Shown: positions 1 to 11,325, counted from the stretch's first letter. The stretch is 64,000 nt of DNA from Saturnia japonica (GCA_033032175.1 CM065331.1:8804370-8868369); one strand, 5' to 3'. The notes: a model not told the origin generated them from the sequence alone. Numbers and translations are program-made.

Positions 1-139
1 TGATAAATTTAATATAAGTAGGCATAGTTGCACGATGATCGCGGCTTAATATTTTAATTTTTATTTGGGATACTAAATTGGGTTCCTACATGAAAGCTGT
101 TATGACTCCGCGGTAACAAAATTTACATTAAGATAATAT

Positions 140-240
140 AATGAGGAATTTTGGCGGGGTCTTGAAGTTTTATGTAATGGTTTTTGATTTAATTTATAAC
201 CCTATGTTAATAGGCCCCATATTATGTAATTTTGACGGCC
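140..240 (-). repeat. Fragment of dispersed repeat D
   Basis: This stretch is the reverse complement of the 3' part of a dispersed repeat, here called D. Other copies are at 3110-3435, 47700-48440 and 53995-62400. Shared landmarks are a CAAGATCCCGCCAAAA-type end and an ATATTATATAATAT-like motif about 80 bp before it. No coding potential was seen. The family is not recognised. Confidence 0.4.
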
Positions 241-496
241 TTTTTCGTGATGCACTTTGATTATTGGGCATTTTTTTTAGAACTGATTATTTTTAAAGTG
301 TTCATGAAGATTCTTATAGGGTATCAATTATGAAACAACATTTACCTACTTACCTACTTCCATTGGTATAAGTCTTCACCAAAATTGGTAGAGAATTTAA
401 AAAAAAAAATTTTTTTTTTTTAATAATTCCAAAAAGTTTATTTCTCAATTATTATAGCCTATCATTTGAGCAATGACATAAATCAAAATAATTTTT

Positions 497-1110
497 ATTC
501 AATTTAGGCCTTAAGAAGGTACTTATGAACGTCAAAACACGACTACCGGTTCGGGAAACATCCCAGCCATGGAGAAGAATCGGTAAGAAACTCGATCGGG
601 TTTATCTTTTTTTTGTCAACTGTACAAATGTGTTAATATAACAGGTACAATAATAATAACTTAGTGGATACACAGAGAGGGAGTTACTTCCAGACATCAC
701 TATCATTCACATATTGATCCACCCTATAATATAATAACTTGTTGTCTGGTAAATAAGTAATGTGCTTCGGGATCTTACTATAAAACCTGACACTATTACC
801 TAAAAAACTTTTATTGGTCCTACTTAGTCTAAAACACGGTACCTACGACTAATTTATGTCTATTTCTAGTATTAACATTGTGCTGATCTTTAACAAATTC
901 TAACTTGACTAAGTTTTTACGAATATACATTAAGTTATCAAGGATGTATTGGGAGGGCAAAGTTAAGATATTATATTCCTGATATTTGTTCTTTGGTGAT
1001 TGACGAGGTTTTAGTTTGTAAATTACACGAATTGCCCGTTTTTAAAATATAAATATGGTATCTATCTCAGCTGCTGAACCCCACAGCAAAATACCGTAAG
1101 ACATATACCC
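497..1110 (-). mobile_element. 5'-truncated LINE, 3' end (copy A1)
   Basis: On the minus strand this is the last part of a non-LTR retrotransposon reverse-transcriptase ORF plus its 3' UTR. Readable pieces include a SQYILDNLMYIRKNLVK-like segment, typical of the C-terminal region of jockey/CR1-like ORF2 proteins. The 3' end carries GGCCTAAATTGAATAAAA, which includes a poly(A) signal. Sister copies are at 6440-7030 (the clearest), 29967-30395 and 32859-33172. Frameshifts and small deletions make it a dead copy. 5' truncation is usual for LINE insertions made by target-primed reverse transcription. Confidence 0.75.
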
Positions 1111-1299
1111 ATAACCATCCAGGACCTTAAGCTTCCCGTTTACACAGTTTCATAGAAATCTGTCAAGCCGATTTTGAGTTAAATCCAGAAATACAAACAG
1201 ACATGCAGACAAAAAAAAAGTTAACTTCATATTCCTCATTAGGATGTTTATCAGAAAATTTGAAACAGAATAACATGCCCAGAAAGAACTACAGATATA

Positions 1300-1740
1300 T
1301 TATTAATATACTAGCGCTTTGGCCGCAGCTTCGCTCGCTTCATCTTTGACATCCTTAGGTATTGAATTTAAGAAAAACTATAAACCGCGTCTTTATTACT
1401 TTCTAACTGAATTGCTGAATACCAATTTTCATAGACCTATCTTCAAAAATGACGAATTTTCTCACAAACTTTCATCCCCCTTTTAACCAACGTAAGGGTT
1501 GAATTTCCAAAAATACTTTCTTAGGCCTCACCTACCGTGTAAAAAGAACTCTCACGCAGATTATCACGGTCCTAATAGATCCATCTTCAAAAATACCGGA
1601 TTTTTATACAAACTTTCATCCCCTTTTAACCACCTTAAAACCGATTTCTCTGGTCCTACGGTCCTACCCCCGGTAGTATGGGCTGTGCGTTGATATGTCA
1701 GTTGGATATAATTTTATACTTATTTATTGAATATGACATA
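1300..1740 (+). repeat. Dispersed non-autonomous repeat fragment
   Basis: The block starts near a GCAGCTTCGCTCGC motif and holds two related versions of a 'CAAACTTTCATCCCC-TTTTAACC' segment, at 1467-1488 and 1611-1631. This is therefore a short internal tandem duplication. The style resembles common non-autonomous repeats of moths and butterflies, but the family is not identified. The small open frames in it look accidental. Confidence 0.35.
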
Positions 1741-2996
1741 TGACACACAATAGTCAAATACGTATGAAATGTTGTAGGTAGAGAAAAAACAAACATCGTC
1801 ATTTACTTTGGCAAATAATAACTTATTAATAGAATTGTCGCTTGTTATTTACAATGAATTGTTTACTTGCAATTTGCTTTGATAAAAGATATAAAACCTA
1901 ATAATTAGTTATTCATAAACAATTCCACATGTTGTTTTTATTTATTGTTTATTCTATAAGATTCACGACTTAATATTATTATTATAAGATAAAACTTTAA
2001 TTTCTATTTTCAATTGAATATATTTGTTAAAGATAACAGATCTTTCTGTTAATCAGTTAAGGGTATATTGACTTTTGTGCTACGTCTATTTACGTAAATA
2101 CGTTTTTCTGTACCTACTGAAGAGTTAAGAATCAACTGACAAACAAACAAAATAACTATTCAAACATCTAATATTAAAATCAAATGTTGTCAACCAAAAA
2201 AAAAACCTAGGTAACTCAAATTTAAGTGATAATAGTTCAATGTACTTTTTGAAAGTTTTTTAATAGTTGCACGTAATCGGTAACTTTCGGCGGTCGCCTC
2301 GGTATTTGCGAATAGATTTAAGGGCTCCTTGAAGCTTAGACACGTTTAATCTTTTGTGAATAAAACATCTACATTATATGATTATTTAAATAATGTATTT
2401 AAATAACCGTAACACAAAATAAATCTGATTTTTATGCATTATGAACACACAAAAAATGTTTTATGAGCTCTTGACCGTGAAGCTAGGGTTCCCTGTGTGT
2501 TTAAATTCGTTTTCTGGGATTATTAAGAAAAGCAAGCTTGGTCTTAAATTAATTATAATATTTCCAACGATTACATTGCGATGAAAAAGATAAAGAAGAA
2601 AAAAATATATGGTGACATGACAATGTCTAAAATTAAAAATAAATCAATGATAACTAAAGAGGTTTCTTCCGATGCTTAAACACTGTGCCTTGGCAGTCGG
2701 TCTGCCTTCACAATTAATTTTATTCATTTTTCTCGTTCGTATTATTAGCAAGATGTGATAATACAAAAAAACCTACTAAAATAAAAACATTTTCCTGCCC
2801 TTAGTTGGTGTATGTTACCGCGTGTCATAAATGGTATTTTCGCGTTACATCACTTGGCGACTTCGATCTCATTTAAGCAATTCGATAAAAACAATCACAT
2901 TTTCAATTATATAAAATTGATTATATATGATGATATAGATTCATATCAGGGTTTCCTTTTTGTTTCATAAATTGAAAAAAATGAGCCTTCTACTTT
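1741..2996. other. AT-rich stretch, nothing recognised
   Basis: There are no open frames with recognisable protein similarity, no clear inverted repeats and no RNA gene. Homopolymer runs and AT-rich simple sequence dominate. Confidence 0.5.
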
Positions 2997-3061
2997 TAAA
3001 CAAATGTACTCTGTGTGTGCAGTGTATTATCTATCGCGGGACCACAGAGTACATTTGTTTA
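2997..3061. repeat. Perfect 19-bp inverted repeat (hairpin)
   Basis: TAAACAAATGTACTCTGTG (2997-3015) is followed, after 27 nt, by its exact reverse complement (3043-3061). A transcript of either strand would fold into a perfect 19-bp stem. It could be the core of a small MITE, or an RNA hairpin. It sits just left of a repeat D copy, and nothing shows that it is transcribed. Confidence 0.7.
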
Positions 3062-3109
3062 CGGAGAACGGGGGACGCCTGGCAGATGTGAACTTTTTCT
3101 TCTTGTTTT

Positions 3110-3435
3110 GGCGCCATAAAAAACACTTGCCAGTGTCAATGTTTTTAAGCCTTCGTAAAATTTTTCAATACACAAAATGGGATATCCTGACAAGGTGGTG
3201 GCTCCCTTGTCAGAACTCTCTAAGGAGTTTTTGTGACATTCAAAAATGCATGATTTCCACTTTACATTTATAATCCACTTTACTTATGCACAACAAACAA
3301 ACTATATCACGCAAAATGTCACCGATATTATATAATATGGAGTCAAAAAACCTAAGCTAATCAATTAAAAATAAAACCCGCATGTTAGTTCAAGATCCCG
3401 CCAAAAACTCGGCAGATGTGTTTCACATCAAATTA
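3110..3435 (+). repeat. Dispersed repeat D, near-continuous copy
   Basis: This is the most continuous copy of repeat D in the window. It contains a CCAGTGTCAATGTTTTTAAG motif, a paired 'TGACAAGG...CCTTGTCA' stem around 3188-3211, a GGAGTTTTTGTGACATT block, TTATGCACAACAAAC, and the terminal CAAGATCCCGCCAAAAACTC at 3392-3411. Comparison with 53995-54168 and 62273-62400 shows where a Tc1 element has split another copy. No coding capacity was seen. The superfamily is unknown. Confidence 0.55.
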
Positions 3436-3993
3436 TTTTGTACAGGTGATAATATGCTTAAAAGGATAGTTTGTGAAACTTAATAAATATTATAGCATAA
3501 TCAAATATAAAATATTCAGTTTGACCGTCGGTGACACAGATTTCATAGCAAACTTCGTTGTCACGCCGGCCTGCTGGAATCACTTCGCGCCTCCTCTGAA
3601 GGACCCAATATCATAGATGGAGATATATGAATGGATGGAATTCCAGCTTTCAATGGGGTGACTTTCCTTACATTGCAATCGTAAATGATGGACAATTACC
3701 TTCAGTTCACTTTCGATTTGATAACGACGTGAGCGAGAAGAAACTTTGACAACAGAGTTTCCGCCTTACGCTGTGGTTTCCTATCTCTTTTGTTTGAACA
3801 TGCTGATAGCAAAATATTGTTACACCCGTGGGTATTAAAAATGCCGATGATTGACGCGAAAAAGATCTATTTCAATTCCACACAGTTACAAATTACACGA
3901 ACTCGCAACACTGTTATTTGTTACACAGTGGTTTCGCTTCCTTTTATCGCTCGTTGTTATCGCTTTATAATACAAAACCGAACTGCTTGGCGC

Positions 3994-6268
3994 TTTTTTT
4001 TTTTTTTGAATTGACTATACTGTTAGCCTTAGGGGCCCTATCCAAAAACAGAGCCGCTGCGGCTTTTACAGCTTCACCGAACTTGGGGGCGAGCGCTTAG
4101 GGAACTCAGCCGCGAAAGTTTGTGACGACCCGCACGAGGGTGCCAGAGTGGCTGAACCTCGGCTCGGGCGGTCGTCGCGAATGCGAAAAGGTCGCGATCT
4201 AACTAATTCCCTACTCCTACAAATTCGAGCTAACTAATATATACTCATATGCACGCATAACACACGCACTCATGTCTCCCAGGAGAAGGGAGCCATGCGT
4301 ATGTGTATTTAGTGATCGGAATGGTTTTTCTACACTAACTAGCGCATTAGTCTAACTAGCGCAAAAAAAGAAAAAAAAAGGTCCCTTACAGAACCTATGT
4401 ACCTGTGTGGTATGCACGTGTGTGTGTTCATACGTGTGTAATGTTGTATGTGGGTAGCTAAGTGTTGCACGTATAGTGTCACTTGTATCGCGCGGGTGGC
4501 TGCCTGACCCAAGGGCTTCACACCGAGGAACGGACCTAGGCTTGGGTTGCCGCTAGAGAGGGTGGACGTGACGGGTGGCTGCTCGGCTCTGCGCCTTTGT
4601 CGCTTATATACCTACACTAAACGACCGCAGAAACATCGTGAAGCGTCGCGAACTTTCACTGATGCTTAATTTAAGTGCCTACTCGATGAAGTTAATCGAG
4701 GCGATAAGCCCTATACTTGTGTGTGTAAACAGCGATGTTTTCAAAAACATGCGTCGCGGTTGTTTACGACGCGAACATTATTTCGATGTCCTGAGAAGTT
4801 GCTAGTTGCTTCGAGATATTTCGGGAACAGAATTTTTTCTATGTTTTTAATCGGGTTGTAACAGTTCGTAACAACATGTACCGTGTTCAAATTGCTTTTA
4901 GTGAGAGTATAACGCATATATTTATAAAATGTCATAGGGCCAATGGGACCTAACTGGGGATTATGATAAAAAATACAGACAATTTTTTTTTTTGTTATTT
5001 AGAAACAGGCGAAATCGTTAACTTTTGTTAGTGCGTTAATAAAATATAATCTGATCTCTGACGTCATCGCTGATAACAAACCAATTGAGATTAGATCGTT
5101 ATATGAATTAGAAATGATTTTTAGATTGATATCAAAGTTGGGAGATTATATTTGCTTATACAGTTTGGTGGGACAGCTGTACACTACTTGGAGGTTCGAC
5201 AAGTATGTTAATAGGGCATTTTTTAATACACGCCCCATTGAAGTATTATGTGCTACGTAGGTATTAGAGACGAAACCTCAAACAGATTGTTTTGAAACAC
5301 ACGTTCGAGTGCATACACTCACATTTAGTTAGTCTGTGCCGGGCGCTTGTTGCGATTACACGTGCTAAATTTTACTTCATAAATATGCTTTTTTTTATAG
5401 TAGCACGGCAAATTGACTACACTGTCCCTAGCACAGTTCAATCCTAACACAACGGCGACCACCGAGAGATCGTAATCCGTCGACTGTCGCCGCTGTTATG
5501 CCGGCCTGCATATATTTAACTGGATATGCACAGGCTGATTCTAAAACGTGACGTGCAAAAGTGAGTCACTATGACGGACTTTTCATAACATGCATGGTGG
5601 TCGCAAGTCGCGACTCAGTCGGGCAAAACAACCCTACCACCCCGCATGTGCACATAAACATCTCGAGAAACACGTTTGATGTGTGTGTCCCGCGCCCCGC
5701 GGTGTCAACTGGAGCACAATTTTTGTTCGTAATAGCTGCTTTAGTGGGTACATAGTATGTTATATGTATAGGTCCGTTCCCTCGGTGTGGAGCCCTTGAG
5801 TCTAGCAGCCGCTCGCGCGATACAAGTGACACTGCACTTGCAATCACTAGCTACCCACACATAACATTACACACTGTGTTGATACATACGTGCACACACC
5901 ACAGGTACATAAGTTCTGTAAGGGAACTTTGTTTTCTTTTTTTGTGCTAGTTAGTTAGACAAAAATTGACAGATCACTAAATACATATACGCATGTTTCC
6001 TTCCTTCCTCCTACGAGGCAGGGGCATGTATATATGTATAGTTAGCTTGAATTCTAAGAATATGGAATTAGCTAAAACGCCACTTATTTGCAGTAACAAC
6101 CCAAGCCGAGGTCCGGCCATTTTGGCACCCTTGAGCAAGTTACTTCTGCGTCTTTACTTTTGCGGCTGAGTGCTGTAAGCGCTCGCCCCCAAGTCACGGT
6201 GAAACTGTAAAAGCCGTCTAAGGCTTCAGGGCCTTATGGCTAACAATATAGTCAGTTCTAAAAAAAAA
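3994..6268. mobile_element. 2.3-kb foldback-like element with ~500-bp inverted arms
   Basis: The left arm (3994-4541) begins with a T-run and TTGACTATACTGTTAGCC. The right arm (5767-6268) is its diverged inverted copy and ends GGCTAACAATATAGTCAG-TTCT-A(n). Matching blocks run the whole length of the arms: GCTTTTACAGCTTCACCG, CTTGGGGGCGAGCGCTTA, CTAACTAGCGCA/GTGCTAGTTAG, GTCACTTGTATCGCGCG and ACACCGAGGAACGGACCTA. The 1.2-kb centre (4542-5766) has no recognisable protein. Partial termini of the same family occur at 19840-19920, 22020-22118 and 22771-23000. The architecture fits a foldback or long-TIR DNA element that depends on a transposase elsewhere. The superfamily was not determined. Confidence 0.7.
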
Positions 6269-6284
6269 TATACATAGTAGGTAT

Positions 6285-6440
6285 CTCAGTATACGCCTCG
6301 CTAGCTACCACCCTCAAGTACAACTATCGCCATGTGGTACATCTGTGTTCCGGCAGCTGCATATCGTCACTTCTTTAACGTCATATGAGTTGATATGGGA
6401 TGGTATTTAAACGCTAAACCTACAAATGAATAATAAAGTC
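6285..6440 (+). repeat. SINE family E, 3' portion
   Basis: It contains the body segment GCTAGCTACCACCCTCAAGT, followed by an ACTATCGCCA block and a TCCGGCAGCTGCA block. The same segments occur at 16960-17060 and, in part, at 29010-29030 and 35375-35420. The tRNA-like head is missing, so this is a 5'-truncated copy. Confidence 0.45.
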
Positions 6441-7031
6441 CATAAAGTTCAGCGGCTGAGAAAGATATTTATATTACAAAAACGGGCAATTCGTGCAAAT
6501 TACAACCTAAAACCTTGTGAATCACTAAATAACTAATTTCAGGAATATAATATCTAAACTATGCCCTCTCAATACATCCTTGATAACTTAATGTATATTC
6601 GTAAAAACTTAGTCAAGACTAGCACAATGCTAATACTAGAAATAGATATAAATTATTCGTACCGTGTTTTAGACTTAGTAAGACTAATAAAAGTATTTTA
6701 GGTAATAGTTTAAGGTGGTTTTATATTAAGATCCCGAAGCATATTACTGATTTACCGGACAACAAGTTCAAGGACCATGTCAAGCGGGTTTTACTGTCAA
6801 AAGGTTATTATAGGGTGGATCATTATGTGAATGATAGTGATGTCTGGAAGTGACTCCCTCTCTGTGCATCCACTAAATTATTATTATTGTTTTAAATTAA
6901 CACTTTTGTATAGTGTAAAAAAAACCGATCGAGTTTCTTACCGGTTCTTCTCGATGTCTCAAATATTTTCCGAACCGGCAGTAGTGTTTTGACGTTCATA
7001 AATGCCTTCTTAGGGCCTAAATTGAATAAAG
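6440..7031 (+). mobile_element. 5'-truncated LINE, 3' end (copy A2)
   Basis: This is the best-preserved copy of LINE family A. In segments it reads LQKRAIRAIYNL-type sequence, then SQYILDNLMYIRKNLVK, then KIPKHITDLPDNKFKDHVK and [18 protein letters not shown] ending at a TGA near 6851. This is the characteristic C-terminus of jockey/CR1-like reverse-transcriptase proteins. The 3' UTR runs to GGGCCTAAATTGAATAAAG. Internal stops and small deletions interrupt the frame. Copies A1, A3 and A4 have the same 3' end. Confidence 0.8.
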
Positions 7032-7254
7032 ATTTTTTAAACTTTGAATTTCAAAGTGAAAACTTCTTTAAAGCAGTTGTAATTTAAAACGAAAACGAAA
7101 AATCGACACCTAAAAGAGACAAACACACACATCTATAGGATTTAACCTGAGAGAGAATGAGATAGAATACATGGTTAATTTATTTATCTGATTTTAATAT
7201 TTTCTTATCGTTATAGATTTACCGTTGTGGCCACAATGTCACCTGGGTCTTAAG

Positions 7255-7750
7255 TGACACACTTGTTGATGTTTGGAGACAGATTTTTAACTTGAGGGTG
7301 GCAGCTAGCCAGGCGGGCATTAGAAAAAACTAGAGATGAAATGGATACCGGATAGTTATTCAGTATCCGGCCGGATTCCGGATAGTAAAATTCAAAAAAA
7401 TCTCATTATTTTACACAAGGTAAATCATACCACAATAGGTTATAGACACCGTTTATTTTTGCAATCGCACGTCAAAAATACATATTTTATTAATTAGTTT
7501 ATTTCCGATCTCGTTCACGCGCCAATATTCAAATCAAACTGATCACGTCATGTAACGCGATAAAGAGCCGAATATGCGGTAGCCGGATATCCGGCCAAAC
7601 CACTATCCGTTTCATCGCGATGTTTTCCTTTACCGGTCCGCTCAGGCTCACTGCAGGGCTTCGAACTCACGTCGATCGACACGGAGTCCGTACACGCTAT
7701 CAATTTGGCTATGAATGCTTCAAAATTATGATCGTCGCCGAATTGGCCTA
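7255..7750 (-). mobile_element. tRNA-derived SINE (family E), split by a MITE
   Basis: The reverse complement reads a tRNA-like head (GATAGCGTGTACGGACT, then GTCGATCGACGTGAGTTCGA, a B-box-like GAGTTCGAAGCCC) and then a body ending in GCTAGCTGCCACCCTC. Better copies are at 33998-34110, 35222-35470 and 45405-45570. Between the head and the 3' part lies a separate 290-bp inverted-repeat element (7332-7622). RNA polymerase III transcription is implied by the head but cannot be confirmed here. Confidence 0.65.
7332..7622. mobile_element. MITE with CCGGATA-rich termini
   Basis: The termini are inverted and imperfect: GATGAAATGGATACCGGATA on the left, and on the right the inverted form of GATGAAACGGATAGTGG. 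Both are followed by palindromic CCGGATATCCGG-like motifs. It interrupts SINE E. In the intact SINE at 45405-45570 the corresponding sequence runs through without it. There is no coding capacity. Confidence 0.55.
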
Positions 7751-8057
7751 GCGGTGGCGGTCAACGACCAGACTTGTACGCACTGTTATATGTACAGTAC
7801 GAATGGTTTGAAACTTTAAACAGATTATAAAGAAGATAGTATTTATGGTTTCTGAAGGTTTCACTACTTCCGCGTGTGAACTGTACAAGTTATATTTTTT
7901 TAATGCATCATCATGAGCCAGATGAGCATCATGGGCACCTTTTTTCAACCCACAGGTAGCTTCCTCCCTTTTACGCCACTCGTATATCGTTTTACGTTCT
8001 GTACCAATCTTGTCCAAACCTTTCAGACAAGATTTCTGATGTTGATTTTTATTGAAA

Positions 8058-8495
8058 ACTTACCTGTGCCTGTGGCTTCGCTCACGAGGACTACAGAATG
8101 CCCGCGCGAATCTTGCTACCCCTCTCCCAGCAATTTTAAAGACAAAAATGCTTATTGTGGATGGTCCTTAGAAGATGGGTATATACTCTCGCTGATTTTT
8201 TTTTAATATCTCTTGCTCCCGAATTGCTTCACCACAACCACTTTTTTTTATTTGTGAGGAACTCTAATTTTTTTTTTTAAATAAAAGTATCCTAAGTTAC
8301 TCCGTATAAAATCAGCTATCTACCAGTGAAAGTCACGTCAAAATCGGTCCAACAAACAGACAGACAGACATAAATTTAAAAATGGGTGTTTTGTTATAAG
8401 TATCGTATATAATTTCATACGCATTTAGTAAAAAGCTGTTATTTTGACATAACAAACAGACACTTCAATTTTATTAATTTTATAGATTACAAAAA
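8058..8495 (+). repeat. Dispersed repeat B, long copy
   Basis: It starts with GTGGCTTCGCTCACG and passes through ATTTTAAAGACAAAAATGCT, a TCAGCTATCTACCAGTGAAAG block, CGTCAAAATCGGTCCAACAA and a (CAGA)n run. It ends with ACAAACAGACACTTCAATTTTATTAATTTTATAGAT. The same order is found at 43592-44108, and parts at 9380-9690, 16800-16905 and 32593-32856. No protein is encoded. The conserved end suggests a defined 3' terminus such as that of a SINE or a LINE-derived element. Confidence 0.6.
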
Positions 8496-8858
8496 TCTTT
8501 TGTACAATATTTCTTTATTAGTATATGTCTGAACACTTCGGTACCTACTTAATATAATATTATTGTAGGTATAACGGCATAGATATCATAATTTACAATA
8601 TAATTCTTTCTGGAAGTCGGTCATAACGGAAGAGATTATGATTAATAAAATTATTATAAATACCCGACGCTGTTATAACCTGCAATAAATATTTATTTTG
8701 ATTTGATAACTATCAAACGCATACGTCAACTGTGGGTTGGTACCTATGTGCGGGAAATAACAAATAAAAAAATGTTCTTGTAACCTTTATACGCACTTGA
8801 ACTGAAACCATTTTGAATGAACTCAAAATGCGTCTATATACTAAATCAAACATAATAC

Positions 8859-9189
8859 ACCATCACGCCTGTATCCCTGAAGGGTTAGGTAGAGGTGTGT
8901 CAAGATATTCATAATTAAGTTCTTTCTTAGGGCCTAAATTGATTAAAGTATTTTTTCATTAGTCTAGCGATCGTAAGCGTGACTGCTATGCTCGAGGTAC
9001 TGAGTTCAGTTCCCAGGTTGAGCAAAGTGTTACGGGGGTTTTCTATGAAATTTTCAGTAGCAGCTCGGTACCTGATTAATAGCATTAGGCCCGCCTCCTA
9101 TTATAAGGGACCTAAAAAACATACCCGTGAACTGTAGTTGTACATTAGTACACCTCTGCCTAACCCTTCGGGGATACTGGCGTGATGGT
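8859..9189. mobile_element. Non-autonomous element with ~40-bp inverted ends and tRNA-like core
   Basis: The left end, CCATCACGCCTGTATCCCTG followed by AAGGGTTAGGTAGAGGTGT, is mirrored at 9150-9189 by ACACCTCTGCCTAACCCTTC followed by GGGGATACTGGCGTGATGGT. Between them, AGCGATCGTAAGCGTGAC then ACTGAGTTCAGTTCCCAGG resembles pol III A and B boxes. It could be a SINE inserted in an inverted-repeat element, or a composite family. A 25-bp scrap of the LINE A 3' end sits at 8932-8957. Confidence 0.55.
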
Positions 9190-9379
9190 ATGTAAAGTTA
9201 TGTTTATTCGTTTAAGTAAAGATAAGGTAAAAACAAGGTATAAGTAAAATTAATTTTTTTGCTGCAAAAATCTTGGGTTTCAAAGAATCTGAAAGAGCCA
9301 AAACTCTTCACACTTTGCGTGTTCTCATTTTAGACCATATCATCACGACTTCAAATGAAATTTAGTTCAAACTTTATGC

Positions 9380-9690
9380 TTTAGCTTTAGCTCCGCTCGC
9401 ATGGACAACAGAATGTCGTTGATAGGGCACACGTCCGATTCATTTTACCGCGGGATTTATATTAAAGACAAAAATGCTCTGTGGGTGATCCTTAGTATAC
9501 TGTCGCGAACTTTCTATAGTTTACTGAGTGTAAACTACTTAAGCACTTCAGAATCGTCGGTTTTCCAAATTGATTTTTACATGCACGGTACCCTAATTCG
9601 TTTCTAAAATAAAAGTAGCCTTAGTAAAAGTAAGATCAGCTATCTACCAGTGAAAGTTCGTCAAAATCAGTCCATCCGATTTGGAGATTA
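9380..9690 (+). repeat. Dispersed repeat B, diverged copy
   Basis: It has TTTAGCTCCGCTCGCATGGA at the start, AAAGACAAAAATGCTCTGTG inside, and TCAGCTATCTACCAGTGAAAG then CGTCAAAATCAGTCCATC near the end, matching the order in the 8058-8495 copy. The 3' terminus is missing. The mariner sequence follows directly. Confidence 0.5.
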
Positions 9691-9714
9691 CTCGGAGTAA
9701 AATGAAAAAATTAT

Positions 9715-10797
9715 TATGAAATTATACATTTAATCAATCGAAGTATGTACCATTATTATCTATGCACTTTCGCCATTTTAAAGGTAGTTCATTGATTCCA
9801 TTGCTGAAAAAATTGTGGGAGCAAGAATCAATAAAATCTTTGAAGGCAGTTTGGGCAACCTCATCGGAATTGGATTTATTTTCCTTGCAAGAAATTGTCC
9901 ATATTCCGAAAAAAATGGTAATCTGTTGGAGCAATGTCCGGGGAATATGGTGGGTTTCGGAGACATTCCAACCGCAGTTCCTCTAATTTAGCGACCGCCG
10001 GTCGTAAAGTATAGGGTCTAGCGTTGTTCTGAAGCAGCAGTGGGCTTGAGATATTGACCATTCTCGGTTGTTTAACGGCTAACTTTCCATCATGGTTTGC
10101 AATTGTTGACAATACAGATCTGCCGTTAACGTCTGGACAGATCTTACGAAGCTGTAGTGTATGACACCAGCACTGGTCCACCAAACACTCACCAGTATCT
10201 TTTTCTGAGATGACTTTCGCTTGGGGCAGGATTTGGACGGTTCTCCTGGGTGCAACCACTGTGATGAGCGTTTTCGATTGTCGTAAAGGATCCATTTTTC
10301 GTCACAAGTAACAATACGATACAAAATTCCCTCATTATTGTGACGGTGGAGTAATGTAATGCAGAACTCAATAGGTGTTTGTTGGTGTGCTTCAGTCAAT
10401 TCATGCGGTTTCTCGAGCTTTTTCACTATTCCTGTTTGTTTCAAGTGATTTTTTTTTATCACTCACACTGAAGCCTGCCTCTAACTCTGATGTGGTTTGC
10501 GAATGATCCGCTACAACGATAACCTTTGGTTCTTCATTTTCAACTAGGGACTCCGGCCGTCCACGGGGTTTGTTTCCTAGGTCAAAATTGCCAGAACGAA
10601 AACGTTGGAACCAAAAACGTACCGTGTTTTCTTTTACAATAGCTTTCCTATACACATCATTAATTCTTCGAGCTGATTCTGCAGCGTTGTTGCCACAATG
10701 GAACTTATATTCGTAAATAAGGCGATATTTAAAATTTTCTATTTTGTGAAAAGAACGATGTCAAAGAAAAATAAAATGGTGCGAAAACAAATGAATA
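9715..10797 (-). pseudogene. mariner transposase pseudogene (left copy)
   Basis: This is a DD34D mariner-family transposase read on the minus strand. From 10797 leftward it has a helix-turn-helix region with YEYKFHCGNNAAESARRIND and FWFQRFRSGNFDL, then VTCDEKWILYDN (first catalytic Asp), then LLLQNNARPYT. In that last motif the Asp expected in 'QDNARPH' is Asn, so a catalytic residue is lost. YSPDIAPTDYHFFRNMDN carries the third Asp. Several frameshifts break the frame. The segment 9854-10797 is repeated, nearly identical and in the same orientation, at 15707-16679. This copy continues further 3' (to about 9715) than the right one. No terminal inverted repeat pair could be found. Confidence 0.88.
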
Positions 10798-11021
10798 GGG
10801 GGAAGTCCCCTAGTGGCGGATACCTAAGGTTTTTAAGAAATAAAAGAAAAACTATTTCTATAAATGAAACTTTATTTATGAATTAACCCAGTCAAGAAAC
10901 TTTATAATCAACAAAAAAATTTAAAAAATGCAACTTCTGCATAATCATATTTAAAAACAAAAATTAAACTTTGGTGAAAAAAAATACATTCACTGGAAGT
11001 GGCACCTAGTACCGGACATTT

Positions 11022-11325
11022 TTAATACATCTGGCATCGATCACATATGTAGACGTCTGAACATTCAGGAATGTCTGCACATGCTTCATGAGCCCACCCA
11101 TGGCAGCTAGAGCACTGTATCCAATTTTCCTCGTATTCCTCTAAGCACACTACGCAAGCAGTTCTTCCAATTTCAGATATCTCAGTCAGTGGCTGCTTTA
11201 TTTTAGCTTTATTTCCACTTTTCCCCTCGGCTTTTACTACTTTGGCTTGTTTCCCCTTTTCTTCAGTTCTTCCTTTGGCCTTTACGTCTTTGGTTTGGTG
11301 TCCGTTCTCTTTTTTTGCTATTTTA
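11022..11325 (-). pseudogene. C-terminal remnant with a PHD-type zinc finger, probably transposase-derived
   Basis: On the minus strand a lysine-rich linker (KGRTEEKGKQAKVVKAEGK) is followed by a Cys4-His-Cys3 PHD finger: CVVCLEEYEENWIQCSSC, then GWAHEAC, then YICDRC and a stop at 11022-11024. This arrangement (basic linker, PHD finger, immediate stop) is known from the C-termini of some pogo/jerky-type DDE transposases in invertebrates. It is therefore read as the end of a DNA transposon rather than a host PHD gene. The rest of the protein is absent. GGGGAAGTCCCC, a palindrome at 10800-10811, may mark the element's end. It lies between the left mariner and the gypsy element and is antisense to the latter. 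Confidence 0.6.

Noticed and set aside
5569..5847. Host protein encoded in the centre of the foldback-like element
   Set aside because: The overlapping open frames on both strands have no recognisable motif and biased composition, and nothing marks a start or splice site.
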